The notes beneath the pieces were generated by a model, which saw only the letters and a program-made list of their open reading frames with translations, was not told the origin of the DNA and searched no databases. Both the position numbers and the translations under genes were made by a program. Positions 1 to 12,295 of a DNA stretch of 64,000 nucleotides are shown piece after piece. Each line of letters starts with the position of its first letter. Position 1 is the first letter of the stretch. This DNA is from Cavia porcellus (lineage: Eukaryota; Chordata; Mammalia; Rodentia; Caviidae), in NCBI RefSeq assembly GCF_034190915.1, contig NW_026947506.1, positions 14,259,501-14,323,500 on the forward strand, given 5' to 3'.

Positions 1-1452
1 ATTTCTTTATCTGAGAACTGTATATTCATCTCAAATCTCATTTTGGGATTGAGTTTTTGCATTTCAGGGGGCTCTTTTTTAATTCTTTGTAGGTTCTAGA
101 CATTTGTACTTTGTCTAAGGGAGAGTTCACTGAGTTTTTCCAAATTTGTGGGGTTTTTTCACTGTGCCGGAGATTTCTTTTGACATGCAAATCTCTGTAG
201 TAAGGCGTGATTTCAGTTATTGATTCTGTGACAATTCTTGTTCATGAATTCTCTACCTATCCCTATGTCTTCAAGATTTGTACCTACTTTGTCTTCCAGC
301 AGATTTATTTTTTCTGTTTTAATACTTAGGTCTTTGATAAATTTTGACATTAATTTACTATATGGTGGTAGGCATGGGTCTAATTTTAGTTTTCAGCATG
401 TAGAGAGTGAATTTTTCTAACACCATATATTAAAGGGACCATCTTTCTTCTAGTGAATTTGTTTGGCCCCTTTCAAACATAAGGTGGCTGAGTGTGTTTG
501 TAGTCATGTCTTCTAATGTGTTCCACAGATCTTCAGGTCTGTTTTCATTCCAGTGCCATGCTGATATTACGGTAGCTTTGTAGCATAATTTCAAGTCAGG
601 AATTGTGATGACTCTTGCCTTGCCTTATTGCTTAGAATTGGCTTTCCTATTCAAGGTCTTTTCTGGTTCAAGATGAATTTTAGGAATTTTTCTCTAGATC
701 TGTGAGGTATGATAGTGATATTTTTATTAAGATTGCATTGAATCTGTATAACAGTTTTGGGTGAATGGCTATTTTCACAATAGTTGCACTTCCTATCCGT
801 GAACAAGGGATGTCTTTCCATTTTATGAGGTCCTCTTCAATTTCTTTTTTCAGGGTATTATAATTTTCCCTGAATAAATCTTTTACTTCTTTTATTAGAT
901 TGATTCATACATATTTCATTTTTTTTGGATAATAATATGAAGGTTGTGGATTCATATTTTGCTCTCAGTGATTTTTTGTTAGTATATAGAAATGTTATTG
1001 ATTTTTGAATGTTGATTTTGTATCTGGCTATATTACTGAATTTATCTACTATACCTAGATGTCTTTCAATGGAGTTTTTGGGGTTATGTCATCTCCAAAT
1101 TATGGTAATTTAACTTCTTTTTTTCCTGTCCCTACTCTTTTTACTTATGTCTTTTGTCTAATAGCTTTGGCTAGTATTTCCAGGACTATATTTAATAGGA
1201 GAGCTGATAATGGATATCCTTGTCTTGTGCCTGAGTTTAGGCTAAAGGCTTACAGTTTTTGGCCATTTAATATGATGCTGGCTGTTGGTTTGTCATAGCT
1301 GGCTTTTACATTAGTGAGGTAAAGACCATCTATTCCAATTTTCTGTAAGGCTCCTATCATGAATAATTGTTGGACACTATCAAAAGCCTTTTCTGCATTC
1401 AGAGAAATGCTCATGTGATTCTTATTTTTGGCCCTATTAATATGGAATATTA

Positions 1453-1553
1453 GGAGCTGGGGATTTAGCTCAGCCTCATAAGTGCCTGCCTTGTAAAGCA
1501 GGCAGTCATGAGTTCGATCCCTGGTACTGATAAAAAGGAAAAAGACAAAAAAA
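1453..1553 (+). mobile_element. tRNA-Ala-like (ID-related) SINE in L1 Z
   Basis: It has a tRNA-like head with A box 'ttagctcagcctcataag' and B box 'gagttcgatcc', then a 'ctggtactgataaaaagg' junction and an A-rich tail. It is flanked by a 14-bp imperfect target duplication, 'aatatggaatatta' (1439-1452) and 'aatatggtgtatta' (1554-1567), 12/14 identical. The flanking L1 Z sequence continues on both sides. It is a retroposed SINE, not a tRNA gene. Confidence 0.92.
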
Positions 1554-2273
1554 AATATGGTGTATTACATTTATTGATATGCATATTTTGAAGCATCCCT
1601 GCACTCCAGGGTTGTATCTCATTGGTCATGGTATATAATCTTCTTGATGATTTTCTGCATTCTGTTTGCCAGAATTTTTGCATATGTGTTCATTAGGAAG
1701 ATTGGCCTCTATTTCACATTTTTGCTTGGAGTTCTCACGAATTTGTGTAAGAGTAATGTCTTCTTCCAGGAATGAGTTAGTGAGAATTGCTTCCCTTTAA
1801 ATTTCATTGAAGAGTTGGGAAGTGTTAGCATTAACTCTTCTTTGAGTTCCTTGTAGAATTTTGCAAAGAATCCATCTGAAAATGGTCTTTTCTTTGTTGG
1901 TAAGGAATTAATTCCATTTTTAATTTCATTAATTGAAATTGGGTTATTCAGCAGTTTTGCATTTTCTTGACCCAGTTTTGATAATTCATATGTTTCTAGG
2001 AATCTCTCCATTGCTTCTGTGTTATCAAGCCTATGAGAGTAGAGGTTTTCAAAATAGGTGTTGATGATCTTCTGTATTTCTGTGAAGTCTGTAGTGATTT
2101 CACCTTTTTCATTCCTTATTGCATGAATTTTAGAATTTTCTTTCCTTTTCAAAATAAGGTTGGCTAGGGGCTTACCAATTTTATTTATTCTTTTAAAGAG
2201 CTAACTTTTAGATTCATGGATTCTTTGTATTATTATTGTTTATATTGCATTCTTTACTTTTGTGATCTTTATA

Positions 2274-2278
<5 letters not shown>

Positions 2279-2316
<38 letters not shown>
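2279..2316. repeat. (CT)n microsatellite, 19 units
   Basis: This is an uninterrupted CT dinucleotide run inside the ORF2 part of L1 Z, near the boundary of the endonuclease and reverse-transcriptase regions. It is probably a length-variable locus. Confidence 0.97.
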
Positions 2317-2319
<3 letters not shown>

Positions 2320-4035
2320 GGCTTTGGGCTTGATTTGCTCTTTTTTTTTCTAGATGTTTGAGGGTAGCATCAGGTTGTTTATTTATGTTCCTTCTGTTTT
2401 CCTGATGTGGGAATTCACTCTATTATATTTTCCTCTGAAGACTGCTTTCACTGAATCCCATCATTCTAGTAAGATGTAGTTGAATTCTTGTTTGCTGTCG
2501 ATATTGCTTTTAAGCTTTGTCTGCGGTTTAGTATATGGTCTATTCTAGAAAACACTCCATGAGTTGCTGAGAAGAATGTGCATTCTGATGTTGTTGGCTT
2601 GAACACTCTGTATATGTCCACTAAATCCATTTGTACACTATTGAGATTCAGTTCTGTTATTTCTTTGTTGATAATATGTCTAGTTGATCTGTCCCTTTGT
2701 GTCAATGATGTATTAAGATGTTCTGTTATAATAGTTTTATTGCTTATTTCATTTTTCACTTCCTTTAATATTTCCTTTGCATAGGTGGGCACTCCTGAAT
2801 TTGGGGCATATACATTTAATATTGTTATCTCTTCCTATTGAAGATTTCTCTTATTAGTATGTAGTGGCTTTCTTAATTTCCTTGGATCATTCTTGTTTTG
2901 AAGTTCATGTTGGCAGCAACCAAAATAGCTACTCCTGCTTTTTTGGGGGGGAGTCGGGGGTCTTGTTTCAATGAGTATTGTTTTCCATCCTTTGAGTTTT
3001 AGTCTATGAATTTCTTTTTGGGTTATAGGCTTCTTGTATACAGCATATGATTGAATGTTATTTCTTGATTCATTCTGCCAGTCTGTTTCTTTTAATTGGT
3101 TCATTGAAACTATTTATATTAATGTTTATAACTGATATTTATTGGTTTACTTTTGATATGTTGTCACTCTTCTATTGATTGTTTACCTTTCTACTCTGTT
3201 TGATTGCTTGCCTTGCTTAGTGGTTCCTCCTGTTTATCTAGAACATCATTCAGTATTCTTCACCAGGTTGATTTGGTGGTCATGAAGTTCTTCAGCTGCT
3301 CTTTGTCATGGAAGTGGCTCATTTCTCCATGCATCTTGAAGGACACTTTTGCAGGGTACATCAGTCTGGGTCAGAAGTTGCTTCCTTTAGGATCTGAAAT
3401 ACTTTCTTCCATGCTCTTCTTAACTTCATTGCTTGTGTTGATAGGCTTTCCTTGATAGGTTATGTGTCTCCTTTCTAGCAGCTTTTAGTATTCTGTTCTT
3501 ATGGTGGATTTCTCGAATGTTGATTATTGTACATTGTGGTTATGATTATTTGGAGTTCTATATGCTTCACTGATGTTTATGTCAGATTCCATTCTCATTT
3601 TGGGGGCATGTTCAGCTATTATTTTTGTAAATAGGCTTTTGGTATCATTTGTGTTGTCACCTTCTTTTTTTTTTTTACACCTATCAATCTTACGTTGTTT
3701 TTCTTTGCATCATCTTGGAGCTGTTGAATTGTTATTTCCCAATTCCTTGTTATTTTTAAAAGATCTTTCCTTTCCTGTTCACTAGGTGCAATCTTGTCTT
3801 TGAGGCCTGAAATTCTCTCTTCAATTTCATTGGGGCAATTTTGCCATCTTTTGATATAAATTTTTAATTTCCTGCATATCTCTTTGAATTTGCTTTATGC
3901 ATTCTGTATGTTTCTTTTTTTTTCATTCAGGATTTCCACCTTTTGTCATTATTCCTCCAGATTTTACCTATGTCTTCTTTAGATGTTTTCACCACTTCTT
4001 TCATTACATTTATCATTTGTTCTTTTAGCCGGGAG

Positions 4036-4090
4036 TTTTTTTTTTTTTTTTTTTTATCAGTACTGGGGATCAAGCTCATGACTGCAGGGA
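4036..4090 (-). mobile_element. SINE 3' fragment, antisense
   Basis: A T-run followed by 'atcagtactggggatcaagctc' (split across this site) is the reverse complement of the 3' half of the same tRNA-like SINE, including its B box. The 5' half is missing. It sits inside the ORF1 part of L1 Z. Confidence 0.8.
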
Positions 4091-4245
4091 GATTATTTTT
4101 GATCTGAATATTTTTATAGCTTCCTAGAGTTGTTCCTTTATGTCAGCTTTTATCATTTCAGGAATTTCAGGTGTATGGGTCACATTTCCTTCTATGTCCA
4201 TGTTTCCTAGGCTTGCTTAGGTTGGGTTGGAAGTCTGAAACTGCC

Positions 4246-5150
4246 ATTGCCAGTAAGAGCCTCTCCTCAAAACTGGAGAGATGACTAGGATGTGGAAAAT
4301 TCAATCCATATAGGGTTCACCTAGAGTATGATGCCCATCAGCAGTTTTAATTTCCTAAAATTAGTGGACACTGACATATGGAAACAAATTTCACTTGCAA
4401 ATATAGTGGTGAGTGACAGCTCCATCCCCAATAGCCTGTCAATTTTTTCTTTTCTTTCTTGCATTTTTGCTTCACATTCTTTATCAAGCAAAATAACCAC
4501 TAATGGTATCTTCTAATGTCAAAGAAGGACCATGCATGGCATTGAGGGTTGGTTTTGAAGCAACACAACTATTCCTGTTCTACCAGTCATGCATGATAAA
4601 AAGAACCATCCCATGTCAGCTGGGACAAGTACTTCTCTTCTCTGTGACCAGTAACAGAAACACAAGCATACATGGACTGGTAAGTCAGGAACTCCCTCTA
4701 CCTTGTGACCTGCAGTGTAAGGATGAGAAATTAGAAAGCTGTATTTCTCCACCATGTGGCAAACATCACAAGCCCTCTTGGGCCAAGAATCCAACACTCT
4801 CTCTGGTTTTTGATAGGCAGCATCCGAAATACAAGGTGGAATGAGAGAAATCAGCAGCACAGAATGGAGCAGGCTGTGTAAGATCTAGGAGGTGTCAATT
4901 GTATCCAAGACTAGGAAAAGTCTTTGCGGAACCTGTTTGAGGATTCCACAGCAAACAGGAGATCAAAGCAGGCAAAAAGAGGGCTAGGAGTGATGGGCAG
5001 GTTGAATAGAATGCTGCAGGCAATAGACTGCTCAGATCAACCATATCTGGAGGCCAACATGAAACCCAAGTCTAAACCCAGTATAAATCTATTACAAAAT
5101 TGATAGAGCACAGATTGGGACAATACCATAGACAGTGGACATCAGAGCAT
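4246..5150. other. Unassigned segment adjoining the 5' side of L1 Z
   Basis: The segment has no recognisable gene. It adjoins the 5' side of L1 Z and could be a diverged L1 leader, but it matches none of the three other L1 leaders in the window (B, A, C). Opposed short ORFs at 4503-4860 overlap on both strands and show no family features. Confidence 0.4.
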
Positions 5151-6285
5151 GTTATTTTTTATTTTTATATGTTGACTTAGAATATATGATTGATCACTCC
5201 CTTTCCCTTTTCTGCAAAAGATGACATTACAGCCACACAAGAAATTTTGCTGGCAAACATGGGGCTGTGTGCTTCTTTTCCAAGAGTGTTTTGGTTGATT
5301 GGTGTTTTGATTTCTTGTTTATTCAGGGACTTTTTTTTTGCTTTTTAGATATACAATTTACTTTTCTATTCTTTTTGTCTTATTTTCACTCTCTCCAAAA
5401 GTACCATTCTGAGTGTTAAAATCTTCATGATGGTAAACATTGTACACTAACTTTTCTGATTCACTTCAATAAACTTTTACTTTCTCCTTCATTATTTCTC
5501 CCTTGCCTTCTTCTCCAACTTACCAAAGCTTGCATAATCATCCCACATACTCCAGCTTTTCTCTGATATTTGTTTTCAGCTCTTTTTCTGTTTTGCCCCC
5601 TATATCTCCTAAATCTTCCACAGAGAATAGTCACTCTACTCAAAGGAAAGTCATTGCATACAAGCTCTCATTATAGAATTGTCCTTCTTGTAGAATTTGC
5701 TCTTATGGTTCATGATACCAAGTCGAGATTTACCACAATTTGAAAAATTCTAGGATGTGTATGATCATATTGTTATTTCTAATTGTAATAATTTAACCAG
5801 TATGTTACACTGTAATCAGTTTTTCTCCTTTCTATAATAATACTGTGACTATTTGTGTTCATAAACATCACCATTATCCAATACCAAGAAACTGATTTTG
5901 AGTCAAATTGAAGGTAACATCACATCCTTAAGAAATTAGAGAGCTAGGATCTTGGGATAGGCACAAATCCCATGAATTTCCTAAACATAGAAGACATGTC
6001 TAAACAACACACATTTGCTGGGGAGGCTTCAATATTAATGAGAAAACCATTTACTGTAAGTAATATATAGGCATCAACACAGGAAAAAATAAAATAAAGT
6101 AAAATAATAAAAATTCACAAGATAAAGAAGCAAAACCCTACCTGTGTAGTTCAGTCCAGAAAGAAATGCCAAAGTGACAGTGAGATAGAAGAAAATGGAA
6201 GCTACCTATTTGACATTTCTGAAGTTTGTAGTGCAAGTTCAAAAACACATGCAGATCAGGTTAAATAAAAATGATGACCACAATG
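5151..6285. other. Unassigned AT-rich sequence
   Basis: No gene, RNA or clear repeat is recognisable here. The closing part (about 6000-6285) precedes an L1 ORF1 remnant and may be a highly diverged L1 leader. Confidence 0.4.
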
Positions 6286-7314
6286 AAAGACTTACTCACC
6301 AAGGGTAGAGTATACATAGATAAAAAAATAGAGCAGCAGGGGAAAATAATGAAAACCAATAATACACAATATAGGAATGAATGGAATCCATGAGACAGAT
6401 ACAAAGTGATATTCAGGAAACAAAAAATTGCATTCAAAGTTGCAAAATCTCCTCAGTGAAAGTGAAAACAGAATAGAAGACCTAGAATTCAAAACTATAG
6501 CTAGCAATAATGTAACGTAAGATCATTTCAAAATAAGGAGGGATCATGAATGTATTCCAATAGATGAAAAAAATAGTATCGTGTTGACTAGAGACAATGA
6601 AAAAGTGAATGGCAGGACCAATGGCATAAAAAAATACTGTTCATAGAAGTAATGATGGAAAACTTCCCATGTATGGATAAAGAATTCCCTGTAGAATTTA
6701 AGCATGTGGATCACCAATTAACCAATGACAAAAAAGTATGCATGGAGCTATATGATAATTAAAATGAATAAAATTTAGAACCATATTTGAAAATTAAAAT
6801 GTAAGAGAAAAGAACCAAATCATCTATAAATGAAGTGCATCAGAATGATAGTAGTCTTCTCAACATAAAACCTTAAGTCATAGGGAGCTTGCAGTGACAT
6901 ATTCCAAGTCCTCAAAAAAAAAAATAATTTCCAACCCAGATTGAAGTATCCTGCAAAACAATCTATCATATTTAGTGGAGATATAAGACACATTCATGAC
7001 AAAAAACAACTGAAGTAGTTCATGACAAAAAACCAGAAGGGCTACGATGTGTTCTGAAAGTTATTTTATAAAGAGATAATAATGTGCAAAATTCCAAAAT
7101 GCCAAAGAAAGAAGGCACCAGGCAGGGCAAGCGATTAAACAGAGGGGAAAGACAAGGAACCAGCAGCATATAATAACATGACAAGGATGATACCATCCAC
7201 ATCAGTTATAGACATCCATGTAAATGGTCTCAACTCACCAATAAAAGTAAAAGACTTTCAACATGCATCAAAAATAAGGTTTAACAATATGCTGTGCAAA
7301 CAAAAACACTAATG

Positions 7315-7361
<47 letters not shown>

Positions 7362-7575
7362 TGAAGGCCAAAGGATTGAAAACAATATACCATGTAGCAG
7401 AAATGTAGAAAAGAGTAGCAGTAGGTGTTTTATTTGCAGAGAATCTTAATTTCAAGCTAAGACATATCAAAAGAGATTTTTCATGAAAAAGGCAATTACA
7501 TTTTTGTTAAAGGAAAAGGTCAAGAAGAGTAGATAGCAATCATAGGAATATAAACAGCAAATGTAGGAGATTGCA
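6286..7575 (+). mobile_element. Degraded L1 fragment E: ORF1 C-terminal half to endonuclease start
   Basis: From about 6390 the sequence follows L1 ORF1 ('gatattcaggaaacaaaaaa', then a coiled-coil-like stretch). At about 7210 it enters ORF2 with the conserved 'atccatgtaaatggtctcaa' motif. Endonuclease-like sequence continues to about 7575, interrupted by a (TA)n run. It is full of stops and older than L1 A. It ends at a repeat/3'-UTR block described separately. Confidence 0.75.
7319..7360. repeat. (TA)n microsatellite
   Basis: This is a perfect TA dinucleotide run of about 21 units inside L1 fragment E. Confidence 0.97.
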
Positions 7576-7905
7576 GGTCCATTCCTTATCAGTTCTGATC
7601 AGTTTAGTACTATATTGTTTAGTATGTATTCAATGTGTGTGAAGATATGAACAACTCTGGAAGAAAACAAGAGACAATACAATAGACAGTGAAGATCTCT
7701 GGTCATCTTTCTTTGAAATCTGTGTTCTTAAATTGTTTTCTTATGATGTGTTTTTTTTTTCTTTTTTGTTCTATTTAATTTTATCCTCTTTAAAATAAAA
7801 AAAATTAAAAGGCCATTACATTTTCATTAAAGGAAAAGTTCAAGAAGAGGAGAAAACAATCATAGATATATAAATTCCAAATAATAGGAGATTGCAGGTC
7901 CACTC
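7488..7905 (+). repeat. 90-bp direct repeats flanking an L1 3'-UTR block
   Basis: The segments at about 7488-7580 and 7810-7905 are diverged copies of one another; both run from a 'ttacattt' motif through 'ttaaaggaaaa' and 'caagaag' to 'aggagattgcaggtcca'. The block between them (about 7581-7809) matches the end of the L1 C 3' UTR (56080-56265) and the ORF2-less element (40100-40310), and ends in an A-rich tail. The structure looks like an L1 3'-end insertion flanked by a very long target duplication. Confidence 0.75.
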
Positions 7906-8248
7906 CACCATTTCTATATGGTCCTCAAATTTGTTTGCTAATGACATCTTGAATTCCTGGTTTTTGTAGAGGGGAGCATGACCTTTTCTGTACAACCAGG
8001 CTTGATATTTTGTTGCTTGCTTGTTATATACAGAGATATAACACTGGGCACTTTATAACGACTAATTTGGTACTGACAAATGGAAATTACAGGCAGCCAT
8101 TTTAGGAGAAAAATTTTGAGGAAACAGGACTGAATCAAGAAACTGGTTTAGGAAAGAGAAATGACCTCAGAAAACCCTGAGGTGTGGTCCCATGGCAGAG
8201 AGAACATTAAGCAATGATATTTTGAAGAAGAGTTTTTCAGAAAGGAAA
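7906..8248. other. Unassigned sequence upstream of L1 B
   Basis: No recognisable gene or repeat is visible. The true 5' edge of L1 B may lie here, because I could not locate a target duplication matching its 3' flank. Confidence 0.4.
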
Positions 8249-9440
8249 GCAAGTAAGAGGCTCAAGAAGTGATATCAGGTGTCTGTAACCTGTGTGGATA
8301 TTATCATGCATGGAAGAGAGAATCAATTCAGGTCCTGCTAGGGCACTGTCCAGGGAACACAAACAGCTGGGGAGGCCCAGTGTGTCATGTGGGATGAGCT
8401 CAAGTCCTGCAAAACACACTCCATGTAGCTAGCTGTGCAGCGTTGGTGTCTGGACCTGGTACAGGCCTATCCAGTGACCTGGGGCAGTCAGAGATCTTTG
8501 ATATGCCATGTGGTGCAAGCTGAAGGCCTGAACAATGTTCTCCAGCTAGACATGGTTCCCTAGTTCACCACTCAGAGTCTGGTAGGGTAATACCCAGTGA
8601 ACATAAGAAGCAGGGGAACCTAGTCTGGTTGTGCAGGCTGAGCTAAAAGAGTGCACAGCATACTCCAATTAGCTGGTAGCACTTCTGCACCATTTGGGAC
8701 CTTCTATGGCATCACCCAGAAACCCTAAGCAGCTGGTGAAAATAGTTTCACTGTGCAGGGTGAGCCACATCTCTGCACAGTATAATCCATCTGGTTATGT
8801 GATCTTAGTTTGAACTTGGAACTTGGTGAACTTTGCCAGTGAAACCAAGCAGTGGAAGAGCCTTGCTGGGCCATTATAGACTTGGTAGTGCTCTGCCCAG
8901 CAACCCCAAGCAGCTGAAGAACATCAATACAAAAATGTGGCAAGCAGGAGCCCTGCACCAAATATTTTGCTAAAGCAGGCCTTAGTGCACTGCTTGGAAC
9001 TTGGAAAGGACCTCCCTAATGACTCCAATTAGACAGGGAGCCGTGGTGTGCCACTTTGGACCTGGCAAGGCCCCATCCACTGACCTTAAGCAGCTGAGTA
9101 ACATAGGTGTGTCTATTTGAGTCACTTGAAAGCTTGCACAGCATATCCACTTACTTGTACAGCACTGTTGCACCTCTCAGGATATGGTAGGGTCCCATCC
9201 AGTGAAACCAAGCAGCTGACAACCACTGTTATGAAACTTGAAAGTGCTGAAGGCCTGCAGAGCATACTGTACTTAGCCATGTAGCCTTAGTGGCCACTTG
9301 GGACTTGGTATGGCCCCACAGAGTGAATGACAATCCATGGGTCATGTTGGGAATTTTGAAAGTCCAACCAATATACTTTATACATTATAGGGATTGCCTA
9401 TAGCCTCTTGGGATCTAGTAAGTCCTGCCTAATAACCCCT
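8249..9440 (+). promoter_or_regulatory. L1 B 5' region: tandem monomers of about 120 bp
   Basis: A diverged box of the type 'gacctggtagggccccatcc...aagcagctg' recurs near 8329, 8451, 8578, 8698, 8818, 8879, 8998, 9059, 9183, 9303 and 9412. Spacing is about 120 bp, with two half-steps of about 61 bp. The array directly precedes L1 B ORF1. By analogy with mouse L1, whose 5' UTRs are tandem monomers with promoter activity, this is probably the L1 B promoter region; promoter activity is inferred, the periodicity is seen. Confidence 0.75.
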
Positions 9441-9536
9441 ATTCAGCTGGAGAATCCATTCCAGTACGGACAGACAGCCTCAACCCTGGAAACAACTGAG
9501 ACCTTGGATTTAGCTGTCAGAGGAAAATACAGGAAA

Positions 9537-10600
9537 ATGACAAAGCAAAAGAGCAAAGTGCAACCTCAAATCTCCAAGCTATCCCATACTACTCTTGGAG
9601 ACATGCACATAGAAATAAAGCATAAGTCAAACACCTGAAATTTCTGAAATGATAGCAACTGAAGAAACAACTTCATGAATATTTAAAGAAAATCAGATCA
9701 GAAATAATCTCCCAGGTAAAACATGAATTGTTAAATAGAATGAAAGAAATATTGAACACATATAAAGAAGACCTAGTATAAAAAATAGAGGAGCATTGCT
9801 AAATGATGAAAAACATGAATAAACAATATATGAAAGAAATAGATTAGATAAAACAGATTCAAAGAGCTATTCAGGAATTCACAAATTCCATTACAAGCTG
9901 CCAAAACCACATCAATGCCTGTGAAGATATTCTTTGAGACCTCAAAGACATGATTGCAGTGCATGAAAAGGGAAGGAAAGATTTAAAAGCAACAAGGAAT
10001 CAGGAAATAACAAATCAATTGTTGCAAGACTATGCAAAGAAAAACAATGCAAGATTGATAGGTGTCTATGAAAAAAAGTGACAAAACAAATGATGCTATT
10101 TGTAGCACAAGAGACTATAGAAGCAAAAGATGGGAAAAGAAATTGACATTTAGATAAGCATAGAAAACTCCAATAAGCCAAAACCAAAATAAATCTTCAC
10201 CCAGGCATATGTTAATCAACATCCCAGAAATGCCACATCAAGAGAGACTACTGAAAGCTGTTAGGGAAGAGAAAAGAAAAAAGTCCCTGATAAAGGAAAG
10301 CCCACCCAAAACACAGCACAATTTTCAACACAAAATATCAAGCCAAGAAATCATGAAGTATTTCAAGTCTTCCATGAAAATGAATTATAATGGAGACTGA
10401 CATGCCCTGTAATACATTCTTCAAAACCAATGCAGAAATAAGACACTTTCATGACAAAGAACAGTAGAAAAACTTTATGACAAGAAAATCAACCATATAA
10501 ACAATACTAAAAGATATTCAAGATAGACATAAAAGTAACTATTAGTTCAAGAACACAAAGAGGAAAAGCCACCATGCAGGGTAATAAACTAAACAGAGCA
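9537..10600 (+). pseudogene. L1 B ORF1 remnant
   Basis: It starts at the ATG of 'aggaaaatgacaaagc', the same relative position as in L1 A. It encodes the coiled-coil and RNA-binding trimeric ORF1p type but is broken by many stops and frameshifts. The C-terminal domain remnant (about 10400-10560) precedes the L1 A insertion point. Confidence 0.8.
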
Positions 10601-10615
10601 TAATGTTAAAGAACC

Positions 10616-11195
10616 CACACAGCCGCTGCTCCATCTGGACAGGCAGCTGGGCCAAGCTGCAGGGAGAACCTGCTGGGCCTTGCCTGCAACCTTCTTTCAG
10701 CCTGGAATGCACCAGCACTACTGCCACCACCTAGTGGAGGGAGCAGCCATGCTGAGGAGGTTTGAGGCCTACCTAGGCTATAGAGGTAACCTTCTATCAG
10801 CACAGGGAGCTTTGCCACCCAAAGAGGTGAATGGTTACACAACATCTGATCCCCAGGAGACTATGAGATCCTTGCTGTAGGGGCTTGGGGGCCCGCTGGG
10901 CTTGCCAGCCCCACTGCATTGAGCTTAGCGGGATTTAGCCTGCCTGGACCACACCCGGTGGCCTTCTTTTCATCCAGGGAGCTTTGCTGCCAGATGGGGG
11001 AGCTGTGCAGTTTGAGAAGGCTTTAGGCCTACCTGAGAGGAGTCTGGCAACCTTCTTTTAATCCGGGGGGCCTTGTTGCCCAAAGAGGGAGCAAAGCTAC
11101 CAGAGGAGTCCCAGGAGCCCAGGACATAGGAGACAATTTCCAACATGCCCGGGGGAAGTTTTGGAACAACACTTGAAACATGGAAATATAGGAAA
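10616..11195 (+). promoter_or_regulatory. L1 A 5' UTR with internal repeats
   Basis: It is distinctly more GC-rich than its surroundings. A motif of about 40 bp beginning 'ccttcttt' and containing 'gggagctttgcygcc' recurs imperfectly from about 10690, 10790, 10962 and 11051. It is the expected place for the internal Pol II promoter of an L1. It shares no evident sequence with the leaders of L1 B, L1 C or the ORF2-less element. Confidence 0.7.
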
Positions 11196-12272
11196 ATGAC
11201 AAAATGAAGGACCAAAATGCAATCACATCCATCCAGCCCATCCCAAGAAAGCCTAGGAGCCATGTACATAGAAGAAATACATGCCGTATGCCTGAAATAC
11301 CTGAAATAATAATAACTGAAATAAAGAAGCAACCTCAGGAAGCTTTAAAGGAATTCAAACTAGAAATAATCTTTCAGGTAAAAGAAGAAATGATAAAAGA
11401 AATGAAGGAGATGCTAAACATATTTAAAGAAAACACAGTTAAAAAATTGGAGGAACTAAGCAAAAAGATAGGATCCATGGATGAACAATACAGAAACAAA
11501 CAGAATACATAAAGCAGATTCAAAGAGATATACAGGAAATTGAAAAATCCATTGAAAGTTGTAAAAACTGCCTCAATGAAAGTGAAAATAGAATTTCAGA
11601 CCACAAAGACAAGATTGCAGCCAGTGAATAGGAAAGGAAAGACCTTTTAAAATAACAAGAAATCAGGAAATAACAATTCAAAAACTGCAAGATGACACAA
11701 AGAAAAACAACATAAGATTGATAGGGATAAATGAAAAAGAAAGGGACAACATAAAGGATATCAAGAGGATATTTAGAGAAGTAATAGCTGAAAATTTCTG
11801 AAACATGAGATTGGAAACTAATATCAGGATCAGTGAAGCATATAGAATTCCAGATAGCCATAACCAAAAAAAAAAAAAAAAAAAATTACACCCAGACATA
11901 TAATAATCACCATCCAGAAATCCAAAAAATGAATACAATATTAAAAGCTGTCAGAGAGAAAAGACAGATCACTTATAAAGTAAAACATATCAGAATCACA
12001 GCAGAGGCTCAACATCAAAAATAAAGGCAAGAAGAGAATGGAGTGAAGTATTTCAGATCCTACAGGAAAATGATTTCCACTCTAGACTGATGTACCATGC
12101 AAAACTGTCATTCAAAATGGATGGAGAAATGAGATACTTCCATAACAAAGAACAGCTGAAAAACTTCCTGATCAACAAGCCAACCCTGCAAAAAATACTG
12201 AAAGATAGTTTAGATACCCTTAGGAAAAAAACCACTAAACAAAGCAGACAATTAAACAGAACAAAAAGATAA
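11196..12272 (+). pseudogene. L1 A ORF1 remnant
   Basis: The first ATG (11196) is followed at once by an in-frame TGA; an open stretch begins at 11204 and runs to 11512. That stretch includes a Glu/Lys-rich coiled coil (repeated KEE/KEM motifs, about residues 50-95). Later frames encode the RNA-binding middle (11833-12024) and the C-terminal domain (12090-12272, 'LSFKMDGEMRYF'). The family is an RNA-binding chaperone that coats L1 RNA. Frameshifts, including an A-run near 11867, separate the parts. Confidence 0.85.
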
Positions 12273-12295
12273 AAATGCAACAGCAGAAAGATAAT

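Larger units (their letters stand above)
1..4245 (-). mobile_element. LINE-1 element Z, antisense, 3' end outside window
   Basis: Read on the minus strand this is an L1 running from ORF1 (about 4240-3150) into ORF2 (about 3150 to 1). Endonuclease-domain remnants lie at 3104-2466, including a segment with 'DRSTR' and 'DIYRVF'. The start of the reverse transcriptase lies at 2152-1709 ('NEKGEITTD', 'SINEI'). The window begins inside the C-terminal half of ORF2, so the 3' UTR and tail are not visible. Both ORFs are broken by stops and frameshifts. ORF1 aligns with L1 C only up to its 'cagacttccaaccc' motif near 4240; beyond that the two diverge, so the 5' end is either truncated or carries a different leader. 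It is interrupted by a SINE at 1453 and a SINE fragment at 4036. Confidence 0.9.

Noticed and set aside
1453..1530. Possible tRNA genes (also 18688, 59788, 63981)
   Set aside because: All carry a non-tRNA 3' extension, an A-rich tail and usually target duplications, and have mismatched stems; they are SINEs.
4503..4860. A pair of 113-codon ORFs on opposite strands
   Set aside because: Both strands are open by chance, and neither has recognisable features or a neighbouring exon structure.
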